A stretch of DNA of 35,951 bases from Nanobdellota archaeon (GCA_018819065.1 JAHJQL010000017.1:1-35951); one strand, 5' to 3'. Positions 16,538 through 25,539 are shown, counted from the first letter of the stretch. A program made the numbers and translations. Notes: generated by a model not told the origin, from the letters alone.

Positions 16538-18058
16538 ATGATTAAAGGACAGATTATTTCTGGCAGGTTTGGAGAGATAATAGCAAGGCAAAAGTCAGAT
16601 GAGGAGCTTGAACTTGGAGAATTATTAGTCGCTGACACAGAGAAAGGAAAGATACTTTTGCAAGTCTATGACCTTCTTTATGGCAGCCAGATATCACAAC
16701 AAAACTTAGAATTAATATCTGGCATGAAGCTTGAGGAGCACAACAACCTTGAATTCATGGAGCCACACCTTCGAAACTATAAGTTGGCAGTGATGAAAAA
16801 CTTGATAACGATTAATGAAAAAAAAGCAGTCTCATCAAAAAACCTCCCCGTATTTTTCTCAGAGATAAGAGAAGTTACAAAGGAAGATTTATCATTCTTA
16901 ACAAAGCCAGAAGACGCTTTCATGATTGGAAACCTCCGGTCAGGAACTAAAAGCTTAGACTTTCCAATATATCTACCTGGAAAACAAGTATTCTCACATC
17001 ACATACTAATAACTGGCACAACCGGAAAAGGAAAAAGCGTTCTTATGAGCAACCTGATATGGGATTGTGTTGAAAAGGATTACTGCGCATTGCTCGTTCT
17101 TGATCCTCATGATGAATATTATGGGAGAAACAAGATAGGTCTAAAAGACCACCCATCAAGAAAAGTTGTTTATTACACATCAAAAAATGTTCCTACAGGC
17201 GCAAGAAGTCTCAAGATAAACTTAAGTGCTGTAAAGCCTGAGCACTTGTCATTCATGGATTTTTCCCCACCACAAACACAAGCGATGAATGCGTTTTATA
17301 AAAAGTACGGAGAGAAATGGGTTGAGTCAATTATTCTTGAAAAACCATTAAACGTCGAGTTCAACGATGCAACAGTCGCTGTATTAAAGAGGAGGATTGT
17401 GTTCTTGCTAGACCTTGATTTTGATGGTGAACAACTGTATTGTGAAGGAATATTTGACTTAAAAGCAGGGGAGACAACTATAAGTGACATTTGCTCTGAG
17501 CTAGAAAAAGCAGGAACAGTAATAATAGACACGAGCAACTTTTCAGGTCAGACGGAGTTGCTTGTCGGATCTTTGATTGCAAGCGAAACGCTCAGGAGAT
17601 ACAAAAACTACAAAGTACGTGGAGAGCTAAAAGACAAACCTATAATTAGTGTTGTCCTTGAAGAAGCGCCAAGAGTACTTGGAAAAGAAGTGCTTGAACG
17701 AGGAAGCAACGTTTTTGCAACAATTGCAAGAGAAGGCAGAAAATTCAAAGTCGGACTTGTCGCAATAACCCAGATGCCAAGCCTAATACCTAGAGTTATA
17801 CTTGCAAACATAAACACCAAAGTAATACTTGGAACAGAGATGAGTACTGAAAGACAAGCAATAATAGAGTCTGCATCCCAAGACTTAAGCTCTGATAACA
17901 GAGCAATAGCTAGCCTTGATAAGGGAGAAGCCATAGTCTCAAGCAACTTTGCAAGGTTCGCCCTTCCAATAGCAGTTCCATTCTTTGATGAAGAAGTGAA
18001 GAAGCATATAAAAAAGAAGAATGAAACAAACAATTTTTCAGGTGTAAAAATAGAATGA
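16538..18058 (+). CDS. herA: HerA-family hexameric DNA translocase
   Basis: 506 residues. An N-terminal HAS-barrel-like region (about 1-100, '[18 protein letters not shown]') precedes the ATPase. Walker A is '[12 protein letters not shown]' (about 158-169), followed by '[12 protein letters not shown]', the HerA/FtsK hallmark. Walker B is '[12 protein letters not shown]'; '[20 protein letters not shown]' and 'NTKVILG' with downstream Arg residues supply the sensor and Arg-finger region. HerA works with nuclease NurA, Mre11 and Rad50 to make 3' overhangs at breaks. Here mre11 follows after 36 nt, while nurA and rad50 are not in the window. Confidence 0.92.
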   Translation: MIKGQIISGRFGEIIARQKSDEELELGELLVADTEKGKILLQVYDLLYGSQISQQNLELISGMKLEEHNNLEFMEPHLRNYKLAVMKNLITINEKKAVSSKNLPVFFSEIREVTKEDLSFLTKPEDAFMIGNLRSGTKSLDFPIYLPGKQVFSHHILITGTTGKGKSVLMSNLIWDCVEKDYCALLVLDPHDEYYGRNKIGLKDHPSRKVVYYTSKNVPTGARSLKINLSAVKPEHLSFMDFSPPQTQAMNAFYKKYGEKWVESIILEKPLNVEFNDATVAVLKRRIVFLLDLDFDGEQLYCEGIFDLKAGETTISDICSELEKAGTVIIDTSNFSGQTELLVGSLIASETLRRYKNYKVRGELKDKPIISVVLEEAPRVLGKEVLERGSNVFATIAREGRKFKVGLVAITQMPSLIPRVILANINTKVILGTEMSTERQAIIESASQDLSSDNRAIASLDKGEAIVSSNFARFALPIAVPFFDEEVKKHIKKKNETNNFSGVKIE

Positions 18059-18077
18059 ATTATAGCTTGATAAAAAA

Positions 18078-18098
18078 ATGGAGCATTATTTTAGATGA
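18078..18098 (+). other. Six-codon upstream ORF overlapping the mre11 start
   Basis: ATG at 18078 opens MEHYFR, whose TGA (18096-18098) overlaps the mre11 ATG (18095-18097). There is no clear SD for mre11, so translation restart from this mini-ORF is possible but unproven. Confidence 0.25.
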
Positions 18099-19300
18099 AA
18101 TTCGCACACATAGCTGATTGTCACATAGGCGCCTGGAGAGATCCTAAATTAAAGGATTTGAGTATGCAGGCATTTATTAAAGCTACTAATATCTGCATTG
18201 AAAAAAATGTTGATTTCATTCTAATTGCAGGAGACCTTTTTAACACATCAATGCCTGGAATTGATTATCTTAAGGAAACCACAAAAAGACTAAAAGAGCT
18301 CAAAGAAAGAGATATTCCAGTCTATATAATACCAGGAAGTCACGATCAAAGTCCTAGTGGCAAGACAATGCTTGATGTACTTGAAGAAGCAGGATTGATG
18401 ATTAACGTTGTTAAAGGAACTATCAAAGACAACAAGCTACAACTAAAATTTACTATTGATAAAAAAACAGGAGCTAAAATTACAGGTCTTCTTGGAAGAA
18501 GGGGAATGCTTGAAAAAAAGTATTACGAGCAGCTTGACAATACTAATTTAGAATCAGAAACAGGAACAAAGATATTCATGTTTCACACAGCATTAACTGA
18601 ATTAAAGCCAAAAGAGCTTGAAAAAATGGATTCAAACCCAGTCTCATTCCTTCCAAAAGGCTTTGAATACTACGCAGGCGGACACGTCCACATAGTTCGC
18701 AAAGAAACAATTGAAGGCTATAAAAACATAGTCTATCCTGGACCTTTGATGCCATCAAACTTCTCTGAACTTGAAAAGCTTAGAAGAGGAACTTTTTATA
18801 TTTATAACCACGGAAAACTTGAATTAATCCCAATAGAAATAGTCAAAACGTATCCATTAGAGATAGATGCCAATCATAAAACACCAGAAGAGGTTCACGA
18901 GTTTATCGAGCAATGCATAAAAAACCAGGATTTCACAAACACAATAGTACTTATAAGAATTGAAGGAAAACTAAAAAGTGGAAGACAAACAGACATAAAC
19001 TTCAAGGCAATATTTGAAACATTGTATAAACAAGATGCTTTTTTTGTGATGAAGAACACCTCAAAGCTGTCAAGTGAAGAGTTTGAAGAGATAAAGATAA
19101 ATACATCCTCTGTTGAAGAAATAGAGAATGTTATAATAAGAGAACATTTAGGGCAGATAAAAACATATTTCTCAGACACCGAGGAAGAAGTGACCAAGAA
19201 TATTATGAATAGCCTTTCTGAAGAGAAGAATGAAGGTGAAAAAGTCTATGAGTATGAGGAAAAAGTAAGAAAAGAAATAAATAAAATACTAAACCTCTAA
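18095..19300 (+). CDS. mre11: Mre11 double-strand-break nuclease
   Basis: 401 residues. Calcineurin-like phosphoesterase motifs are in order: 'FAHIADCHIG' (Asp8, His10), 'FILIAGDLFN' (Asp47), 'IPGSHDQSPSG' (Ser82, His83), 'MFHTALTE', and 'YAGGHVHIV'. The family normally has GNHD at the third motif; here Asn is Ser, a change at a metal ligand of the Pyrococcus enzyme. The C-terminal part ends in charged helices, likely the Rad50-binding region. It is co-directional with herA. The 3' end overlaps the convergent gene by 4 nt. A six-codon upstream ORF (18078-18098) overlaps the start as ATGA. Confidence 0.9.
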   Translation: MKFAHIADCHIGAWRDPKLKDLSMQAFIKATNICIEKNVDFILIAGDLFNTSMPGIDYLKETTKRLKELKERDIPVYIIPGSHDQSPSGKTMLDVLEEAGLMINVVKGTIKDNKLQLKFTIDKKTGAKITGLLGRRGMLEKKYYEQLDNTNLESETGTKIFMFHTALTELKPKELEKMDSNPVSFLPKGFEYYAGGHVHIVRKETIEGYKNIVYPGPLMPSNFSELEKLRRGTFYIYNHGKLELIPIEIVKTYPLEIDANHKTPEEVHEFIEQCIKNQDFTNTIVLIRIEGKLKSGRQTDINFKAIFETLYKQDAFFVMKNTSKLSSEEFEEIKINTSSVEEIENVIIREHLGQIKTYFSDTEEEVTKNIMNSLSEEKNEGEKVYEYEEKVRKEINKILNL

Positions 19301-19932
19301 TTTCGGTCCATTCTTGAAAATTCGTGCTCATAAGCGTGAGAACTATCAAGCCAATTTGACCTGTAATTTTCTTGAGCTAATTTTTCTAAAGGCAGATTAT
19401 AATCTTTCTGCACTACATCAAATGCTGATTCTTCAGGAGTGTTTCCTGGAGATTTTTTGTAAAGCATTATTTGCTCGTCAACATTCTTGTTTTGTAGTGG
19501 AGACGAAAAGTCAAAGAAATCTCCAACTTTCAAATGATTGTCTAGTTTGAATGCTATGTTAAATGAGTTTGTCAAAGTTTTTCCTCTTGTATAACCTTGT
19601 GACGCAATAGTGTGAACTATTTGAGACCAACTTGTAGTGTTATTAACAGATAGTTTTTTGTAGAGTTTAACATGCTCTTGAACAGGCACCATACTCATAT
19701 CATCAACGTTTTTTGAAAGAATCTTTTGAGTGGCAACATAACCATCAAGTAAATCAACAACTTTTTCAAAATGCATAAGTTTTTTTGCCACAAAACAAAT
19801 ATCTTTTACTGTTAGGCCATACTTAGAAAATTCTTCTGTCATTTCTGCTACTTGTGTTGCAAAATAAGAATCTGCTGGAATATCTGTATGAACAACCTCT
19901 TTTATATCTTCTAAAACTTTTTTTGAATTCAT
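19297..19932 (-). CDS. Unrecognised protein of 211 residues
   Basis: The start is chosen as ATG 19932 because a strong SD, GAGGAGG (19939-19945), lies 6 nt upstream; an ATG at 19950 would place the SD inside the gene. The protein is soluble, without signal or TM. The first half is helical ('VVHTDIPADSYFATQVAEMT', 'FVAKKLMHFEKVVDLLDGYV') and the second half has 'SWSQIVHTIASQGYTRGKTL'. A tail rich in Ser/His/Arg ends 'HEFSRMDRN'. I do not recognise a family. It has its own likely promoter (TTTTTATAC on the minus strand near 19998-20006). It converges with mre11 and overlaps its end by 4 nt. Confidence 0.65.
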   Translation of the reverse strand: MNSKKVLEDIKEVVHTDIPADSYFATQVAEMTEEFSKYGLTVKDICFVAKKLMHFEKVVDLLDGYVATQKILSKNVDDMSMVPVQEHVKLYKKLSVNNTTSWSQIVHTIASQGYTRGKTLTNSFNIAFKLDNHLKVGDFFDFSSPLQNKNVDEQIMLYKKSPGNTPEESAFDVVQKDYNLPLEKLAQENYRSNWLDSSHAYEHEFSRMDRN

Positions 19933-19938
19933 TCTTTT

Positions 19939-19945
19939 CCTCCTC
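19939..19945 (-). promoter_or_regulatory. Strong Shine-Dalgarno deciding the start at 19932
   Basis: GAGGAGG on the minus strand, 6 nt before ATG 19932, matches the 16S anti-SD well. Confidence 0.7.
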
Positions 19946-20044
19946 TGCATTTATCTCTTTATTTTTCTAAAAAAACATTTTATTTGCTTTTTAGTATAAA
20001 AATATTCTTGAGGAATAAAAACCAATTAATAAATGTTACTATTA

Positions 20045-20626
20045 TTAAGTAACCAAATTTAGGTTATTCTTCAATTTTGAAATCTTATCCCACGTCTTTT
20101 CAAGATGTTTATTTGCTTGTTGGACTAATACTTTAATGTAATCATCTGAAACAAGAACAACACCATTTTTTGAAATTATAGAATCAATCCTCTCTGTAGA
20201 TACTAATTCCATCAAAAATCTTTTTTCAACTTCAAAAATTCCAGACCGCTTAAATCCTATTCGACGAGCAATTCTTAAAAATACAGATGCATCTTTTAGA
20301 GTTCTGGCTGCAACATGAATTATTGCAGGTTCCTGTCTAAACCATACAGCATCAGTTGAATCGATGTTCTTAACAACTTTTGCAACTTCTTTTACTGTTA
20401 CTTTTTTATGAGTTCTGAAAATAAACTCTGCTTCTTTTTTCTTGCCACTCTTTGGAATTCTTATAATAATTATTCTACCAGAACAAGAGCTAGTACTATA
20501 ATAATTATCAAGAGAATTAATTTTTTTAAGCAATTTTTTTATAGGCTCATCAACTGAACCCTTATTACTTTTGTCATCAAAAAGCATCTTATTTAGAGTT
20601 TGTTTTTTTAATTCATCAAAATTCAT
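20045..20626 (-). CDS. taw3: Taw3/TYW3 wyosine-pathway tRNA methyltransferase
   Basis: 193 residues from ATG 20626; a GTG at 20635 overlapping the previous stop (GTGA) is the alternative. The family core is clear: 'KGSVDEPIKKLLKKIN' and 'YYSTSSCSGRIIII' near the N-terminus, then 'DAVWFRQEPAIIHVAARTL' and 'RRIGFKRSG'. TYW3/Taw3 N4-methylates the wybutosine intermediate at position 37 of tRNA-Phe using SAM, a pathway restricted to archaea and eukaryotes. It is the last gene of the corA operon. Other wyosine genes (taw1, taw2) are not in the window. Confidence 0.9.
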   Translation of the reverse strand: MNFDELKKQTLNKMLFDDKSNKGSVDEPIKKLLKKINSLDNYYSTSSCSGRIIIIRIPKSGKKKEAEFIFRTHKKVTVKEVAKVVKNIDSTDAVWFRQEPAIIHVAARTLKDASVFLRIARRIGFKRSGIFEVEKRFLMELVSTERIDSIISKNGVVLVSDDYIKVLVQQANKHLEKTWDKISKLKNNLNLVT

Positions 20627-20631
20627 TTTAT

Positions 20632-21144
20632 TCACTTTATTTTATCCTTTAAATCACTCAAATTAATGTATTCAACAAAAACATCCTTTTCAATCTCAAG
20701 ATGCAAACGACCACTTATAAATTCTTCAAAGATATAAACTTTTTTTACCTTAAACCATTTAGAGTAGCAAATCTCGACCATTGCCCCGGGAGATAATCCA
20801 AGAACAAGCAGAATATCAGATTCTTCACACAGTTTTTCAGGCTGATTCCTCCAAGTTTTACAATCAACAACTTCATCAGGCAAACTTAAATCAAGATTCT
20901 TAACACCAAACTCATCATCATCTAAGGGAACTATTCCAAAAACTCTTTTGCCATAAAAATCTTTGTAAGTGCGCACAAGCATTTCTTGAACGCTACCAAC
21001 ATCAGGTGTAATTACTAGTTCATGTCCAGTCGAAGCCAAGTATTCACTAAGTTTATAGATAAAGTGTTCATAATCAACCTTCTCAATTTTTAATACTTCA
21101 CAAAACTTATCAATCCTTAAAGGACCAACTATTCCTATCTTCAT
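20632..21144 (-). CDS. Rossmann-like nucleotide-binding protein, SLOG-like
   Basis: 170 residues from ATG 21144; a GTG at 21153 is possible. It starts 'MKIGIVGPLRIDKF', a beta-strand and Gly-rich turn. Later 'HELVITPDVGSVQEMLVRTY' and 'ESDILLVLGLSPGAMVEICY' alternate strands and helices as in SLOG/LOG-type or deoxyribosyltransferase-like folds. I do not see a clear catalytic motif of either family, so the function is open. The ATG shares one base with the corA stop (TGATG), and the stop overlaps the next gene, so it is coupled on both sides. Confidence 0.6.
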   Translation of the reverse strand: MKIGIVGPLRIDKFCEVLKIEKVDYEHFIYKLSEYLASTGHELVITPDVGSVQEMLVRTYKDFYGKRVFGIVPLDDDEFGVKNLDLSLPDEVVDCKTWRNQPEKLCEESDILLVLGLSPGAMVEICYSKWFKVKKVYIFEEFISGRLHLEIEKDVFVEYINLSDLKDKIK

Positions 21145-22082
21145 CACAACCACTCAGTTTTTTTAAATATTACAAACATGATGACTGCAAAAAGAACCAT
21201 GAAACCAGTCACTATAAAAAAGCCGTACTCCGAATCAGCAAATGGAACCTTTAAATTCATCCCAAAAAGACCCGTTATAAGGGTTGGAATCATAATTATC
21301 AACGCTAAAGAAGTGAGTTTCTTCATAAAATTATTAAGCTTGTGAGTCGCTACAAGAGTCTGAAAGTTAAAGAGGTTAGTTATTACTTCTCGCTGAACTT
21401 TCTCAGTGTCAAGAATCTGAAGTTTTTCATAGTATAAATCATTAAACAACTCCAAGTTCTCCTTTGTAAATTTCTTAAAATAACTCTTTTTAAGACCGGC
21501 TAACACTTCTAAGTTAGCCATTAAAGCTTGGTTGAAATGAGTTAAAGTAACATTGTAATTGTAAAGCTTCATCAACTGCTCGTTTGAAACGTGCGCCCCC
21601 TTGCTTTCAAGAACATCAGTTAGGTTTGCAATCTTATCTATGGAATGCAAGAAGTTATCATTAATCTTGTCCAAAAAGTAATACAAGAATTCTCCAATTG
21701 TTCTCTTGAACAGGAATCTTAGCTTGTTGTTCTTCATCAAAGAAGCAGTCTGCTCTATAGTAACAATTTTTTCTTTTTCAACAGTTATGAACAAGTTACC
21801 TATTATGAAAATGTTGATTGGAATTGTTTTTATCTCATCTTTTTCATTAAAAGGAGACTCATAAGTAAGCTCTAAAAATCTTCCCTGTTCAAGTCTAGAC
21901 CTTTCTTCAAACTTAAAAAAATTAGAGAACTCCTCTGCTGGGATTCCGGTGAATTCTGACAAAGATTTTATCTTCTCTTCTGAATATTCTAAAAATCTAA
22001 TCCAATTAAGCCGATTTTTATTTATGTCTTTAAGTTCTTGTGTGAAAACAATATTTTTTCCATCAAAAAAGAAGATGTCCAT
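21144..22082 (-). CDS. CorA-family divalent cation transporter
   Basis: 312 residues from ATG 22082. A long cytoplasmic helical domain (about 1-250) is followed by two C-terminal TM helices. The signature 'ALIIMIPTLITGLFGMNLKV' contains the GMN selectivity motif after TM1, and the C-terminus ends KKTEWL. CorA proteins are pentameric Mg2+/Co2+ channels. The start is supported by TTTTTAAATAG on the minus strand (22103-22113), about 26 nt upstream, which predicts a leaderless mRNA; the upstream GTG at 22100 would precede the transcript start. First gene of the corA-SLOG-taw3 operon. Confidence 0.88.
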   Translation of the reverse strand: MDIFFFDGKNIVFTQELKDINKNRLNWIRFLEYSEEKIKSLSEFTGIPAEEFSNFFKFEERSRLEQGRFLELTYESPFNEKDEIKTIPINIFIIGNLFITVEKEKIVTIEQTASLMKNNKLRFLFKRTIGEFLYYFLDKINDNFLHSIDKIANLTDVLESKGAHVSNEQLMKLYNYNVTLTHFNQALMANLEVLAGLKKSYFKKFTKENLELFNDLYYEKLQILDTEKVQREVITNLFNFQTLVATHKLNNFMKKLTSLALIIMIPTLITGLFGMNLKVPFADSEYGFFIVTGFMVLFAVIMFVIFKKTEWL

Positions 22083-22102
22083 AAAACAAGAGTAGAACAC
22101 AA

Positions 22103-22113
22103 CTATTTAAAAA
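22103..22113 (-). promoter_or_regulatory. TATA box of the corA operon
   Basis: TTTTTAAATAG on the minus strand, centred about 26 nt upstream of ATG 22082. Confidence 0.55.
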
Positions 22114-22122
22114 GGTTAGTTT

Positions 22123-23424
22123 TCAAGGCTTCCATCTAAGCATAGTTCTTGGAAATGGTATTGCATCTTTAATGTTGTCAAGGCCGCACAACCACGCAAC
22201 AACTCGTTCTACGCCAACACCGTATCCAGAGTGAGGAACTGAACCATATTTTCTTAAATCAAAGTACCAGTCATAGTTCTCAACGCTTTCGCCTTGTTTT
22301 CTTAATTCATCAGTCATCTCTTTGACATCTGTGCTTCTCTGGCTTCCACCAATTATCTCACCATACCCTTCAGGAGCTAGCATGTCAAAGCAAAGTGCTT
22401 CATCAGGATTTTTTGGGTCTTTTGGCTTGTAGAAAGCCATGACTTCTTTTGGATAATGCGTAACGACTACTGGTGTATTAAAGTGCTTCATCAATTCATC
22501 CTCTTCAATTGTTCGAAGATCTTTTCCAAAAGATATGTTTATCTTAGATTTTTCTTTTAATATCTTTAACGCTTCTCGATACTTCATGGTTGGCCAATCT
22601 TTGTTTGCAATTTCTAAGAGCTTTTGTGAGTCACGACCAAGAAGCTTTAAATCTTCTATTCTCTCTTCACAAACTTTCTTCATGCAGTACTTAATCTCTT
22701 TCTTAGCAAACTCAGTTACATCTTTTAAGTCAAACCATGCAGCTTCCATTTCAGCCATCCAAAACTCTGAGAGGTGCCTTGAAGTCTTAGACTTTTCAGC
22801 CCTAAAAGTTGGGCCCATATTGTAAATCTTTTCAAGAGCAAACACACCTGCTTCTGCGTATAACTGCCAGCTTTGGGAGAGATAAGTCTTTTCCTTGTAA
22901 TATTTTACTTCAAAAAGCGTACTTCCACCTTCGCACTGACTTGGTTGGAGAATTGGAGCGTCAAAGCGGTAGAAACCTTCATTCCTGAAGAACTCATCTC
23001 TTGCCTGAATATATGTGCTCCTTACTTTGAGTATTGCAGTCATCTTTCGACTTCTAAGCCATAAGTGGCGCTTGTCAAGGAGAAATTCAGGACTTTGGTC
23101 CTTTGTAATTGGAAAAGTATCAGACGCACCTATTATCTTAAATTCCTTAACTGATAGTTCATAGCCTGTTGGTGCACGCTCATCCTTCTTTATCGTACCA
23201 GTAATCTCCATGGATGCTTCGATTTGCACACTAACAGCTTCTTGAAATTTATCATCAGAAAAATCATCTTTTTTTATTACGCACTGCAAGATGTTTGAGC
23301 TATCCCTTAAGACTACAAATTTTATATTATTTGAACCACGCTCACGATAAACCCAACCTCTGATGGAGACTTCTCCGCTGCCCTTGTTCATCGCTTCCTG
23401 AATTGATATGAAATCTGTCATCAT
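22123..23424 (-). CDS. asnS: Asparaginyl-tRNA synthetase
   Basis: 433 residues from ATG 23424, with a second ATG at 23421. The N-terminal OB-fold anticodon-binding domain (about 10-110) has 'VSIRGWVYRERGSNNIKFVV'. Class II motif 2 is 'GPTFRAEKSKTSRHLSEFW', whose wording (AEKS, RHL, EFW) is that of AsnRS rather than AspRS. 'CEGGSTLFEV' and 'YLSQSWQLYAEA' are AsnRS hallmarks. Motif 3 is 'GYGVGVERVVAWLCGL', ending 'IPFPRTMLRWKP'. The OB domain rules out the truncated archaeal AsnRS-related asparagine synthetase. TATA-like TTTTTTAAAG (23442-23451, minus) is close to 25 nt upstream, suggesting a leaderless mRNA. Confidence 0.92.
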   Translation of the reverse strand: MMTDFISIQEAMNKGSGEVSIRGWVYRERGSNNIKFVVLRDSSNILQCVIKKDDFSDDKFQEAVSVQIEASMEITGTIKKDERAPTGYELSVKEFKIIGASDTFPITKDQSPEFLLDKRHLWLRSRKMTAILKVRSTYIQARDEFFRNEGFYRFDAPILQPSQCEGGSTLFEVKYYKEKTYLSQSWQLYAEAGVFALEKIYNMGPTFRAEKSKTSRHLSEFWMAEMEAAWFDLKDVTEFAKKEIKYCMKKVCEERIEDLKLLGRDSQKLLEIANKDWPTMKYREALKILKEKSKINISFGKDLRTIEEDELMKHFNTPVVVTHYPKEVMAFYKPKDPKNPDEALCFDMLAPEGYGEIIGGSQRSTDVKEMTDELRKQGESVENYDWYFDLRKYGSVPHSGYGVGVERVVAWLCGLDNIKDAIPFPRTMLRWKP

Positions 23425-23441
23425 ATAAGAAAACAAAAAGG

Positions 23442-23453
23442 TCTTTAAAAAAT
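23442..23453 (-). promoter_or_regulatory. TATA-like element of asnS
   Basis: The minus strand reads TTTTTTAAAG in an AT-rich tract, about 24 nt before ATG 23424. Confidence 0.45.
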
Positions 23454-23472
23454 TTTAGGATTTCTTTTCATT

Positions 23473-25539
23473 TCAATCCTTATGAATAAGTTCTGTTTTT
23501 ATTCCCTCACTAATTTTTTTAGCAATAAATACTAAGTCATCTATTGATTTAAATCCTGCTGGAAAATACTGTGTGGTTATGTTTTTTTCTCTTATTCTTT
23601 CATAAGCAGATATAAGTTGAGGATTTCTGTTACCTTCATTATACTTTCTGCTTATTTTAAAAAAATCCTGTCCAACAAGATCACCCCAAACTTGTTTTAA
23701 TGCTCTTTCTTCCCTATTTGAAAGAGGAGTCTGAGGGTTGAAAGGATTTGGTCTTTTTATCTCTCCAGATTCTATCCTGTGTGCAACATCTATTATAGTC
23801 TTGTATCCTGCGAATAATCTTTGACTATAACAATAAGTACCTGAAACATAATTTAAAATGTGGTTTCGATTAACCCAACCTTCGAGAATATCATTTATTG
23901 CATGACCGGTCTTTTTACTCATACCTTTTGTAGTTTCAAAATGAAGATTAGGTGCTAAATCACCTTCTGTGTAAAGCCTATTTATGCCCTTAACTTCTGG
24001 ATTAAAAGAATCAGGTGAACCTCTTGATAACTTATACCAAGCAGGCTTAACTGTAAAAACATAATTTTTTGTTTTTTCAAGGAACGGAAAAAGGCTTAGC
24101 GCTTCTTCAACAGTTTCTTCAGGATAGCCAATGAGAAGGAATACATGGTTCATTATCCCTGCATCATGAGTGTTTTTGAGAATTTGGTAAATATTTAAAT
24201 TATCAGTTCCTTTGTTCATGCTGTCTAAAGACTTTAGTGATAGTGATTCCACGCCGAATTGCTTGAAGAAAGAACCGCCTTTAAATATGGTCGCAACAAG
24301 ATTCTTGTCCAAAAAACCATCTTCTATACGGTCATAGGATGTCCATTGAAAATGCAAATTGTTATCAGAGAGTAATTCTGAAATAATCATTTGATCTTTT
24401 GCAAAGAAAGTCTCATCTGTTAAGTTGATAAATTTGTAACCCTTGCTTTTAAAATTTTTAAAATCATGGATTATAAGGTCATATGATCTATGCCTTGGCT
24501 GGAAAAGTGAAGGATTATCCTTGCTTCTTTGGGAAAATGTATCATATCCGTCCATTAAGCCACAGAAGCCACACTTGCCATAATTACATCCTCTTTGAAA
24601 GTTGTATGCAATAACCGGCTCAGGAGTCCATGATTCAAGGCCATCAAATAAAGGTGTTGGAGTTTCATCAAGGTTTAAATATTCTTTTGAAGGGTTGAAG
24701 TTTATCTTGTTGTTCTCATACCAGATTGTTTTTTCAGAGCTAATTGGACGATTTTGTGAAACATCCTTTACAAGCCGTGGAAATGCCTTGTCTGCTTCAA
24801 GTATTTGCATAAAATCAACATGTGAGAACAAATACTTGTTTATTTCATCATTCTTGATTAGAACATCTCTATTTCTACTTATAAAATTCCCTCCAATAAC
24901 AGTTTTAATATCTTGGCTTCTTTCTTTTATCATACTTGAGAGTATGAATCCGGGTATGACTTGCTTTCGATCTGTTATGGCTATTCCTACTACTTTGAAA
25001 TCTGTTTCTTCTTTGAGTTCTAATAATTGTGGAACAAGATATCTATCAAAATATTCATAGAAGAGATTTGATTTTTTATCCTCAAGTGCATCAATTATGC
25101 CCTGTCTTGTTTGTGCATCATATTTTGGTATATATGTTATTGTATTTCTTCTAAGTCTAAAGTTCTCTTCTGATTTCATTGATGCTTTAAGTGAAAGTAA
25201 TTCTATCACATCCTTGGTATTTTTGAAAGCTTCAAAATTTTCTGGTAGATATGACTTTTTTTCTTTTAGAAAGGAAATGGCTTTTTTTGTTCTTATACCA
25301 TTAATAAAATTTGACAAAAACCAACTACCACTATTAGAAAGTACATATTCAAGTCCGCCAATGTTTGCATCTATAATCTTTGTCTTGATTCCTGCATGAT
25401 TTGCAAAAGCATTTATTGCAGCAATTCCCGGCTGAAGTTCTGTATATACATATGGGGGAGTAAAAATTAGTATAGCATCCAAACTTTCTGGCTTTTTGAT
25501 CTTTTCTTTTGAAAAGTGCACATCAACAAATTCAATCAT
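23473..25539 (-). CDS. B12-binding-type radical SAM protein with CX4CX2C cluster motif
   Basis: 688 residues from ATG 25539; GTG 25548 is possible. The N-terminal part (about 20-260) is a Rossmann-type B12-binding-like domain ('ILIFTPPYVYTELQPGIAAI', 'VVGIAITDRKQVI', 'KTVIGGNFISRNRD'), but no DxHxxG cobalamin-ligand motif is visible. The radical SAM core starts 'AYNFQRGCNYGKCGFCGLMD'. The cysteines (318, 323, 326) are spaced CX4CX2C, not the canonical CX3CX2C. 'INLTDETFFAKDQMI' and 'HVFLLIGYPEETVEEALSLF' are typical of the barrel in B12-type family members. The C-terminal 150 residues are unassigned. The substrate is unknown. It is divergent from a tandem Lrp regulator. Confidence 0.8.
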   Translation of the reverse strand: MIEFVDVHFSKEKIKKPESLDAILIFTPPYVYTELQPGIAAINAFANHAGIKTKIIDANIGGLEYVLSNSGSWFLSNFINGIRTKKAISFLKEKKSYLPENFEAFKNTKDVIELLSLKASMKSEENFRLRRNTITYIPKYDAQTRQGIIDALEDKKSNLFYEYFDRYLVPQLLELKEETDFKVVGIAITDRKQVIPGFILSSMIKERSQDIKTVIGGNFISRNRDVLIKNDEINKYLFSHVDFMQILEADKAFPRLVKDVSQNRPISSEKTIWYENNKINFNPSKEYLNLDETPTPLFDGLESWTPEPVIAYNFQRGCNYGKCGFCGLMDGYDTFSQRSKDNPSLFQPRHRSYDLIIHDFKNFKSKGYKFINLTDETFFAKDQMIISELLSDNNLHFQWTSYDRIEDGFLDKNLVATIFKGGSFFKQFGVESLSLKSLDSMNKGTDNLNIYQILKNTHDAGIMNHVFLLIGYPEETVEEALSLFPFLEKTKNYVFTVKPAWYKLSRGSPDSFNPEVKGINRLYTEGDLAPNLHFETTKGMSKKTGHAINDILEGWVNRNHILNYVSGTYCYSQRLFAGYKTIIDVAHRIESGEIKRPNPFNPQTPLSNREERALKQVWGDLVGQDFFKISRKYNEGNRNPQLISAYERIREKNITTQYFPAGFKSIDDLVFIAKKISEGIKTELIHKD

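Noticed and set aside
19933-19950. ATG 19950 as start of the 211-residue orphan
   Set aside because: The strong GAGGAGG would then lie inside the coding region; ATG 19932 has it at ideal spacing.
22123-23424. Second AspRS rather than AsnRS
   Set aside because: Motif 2 and the CEGGSTLFEV segment are AsnRS-specific in wording, and the window already has a clear AspRS.
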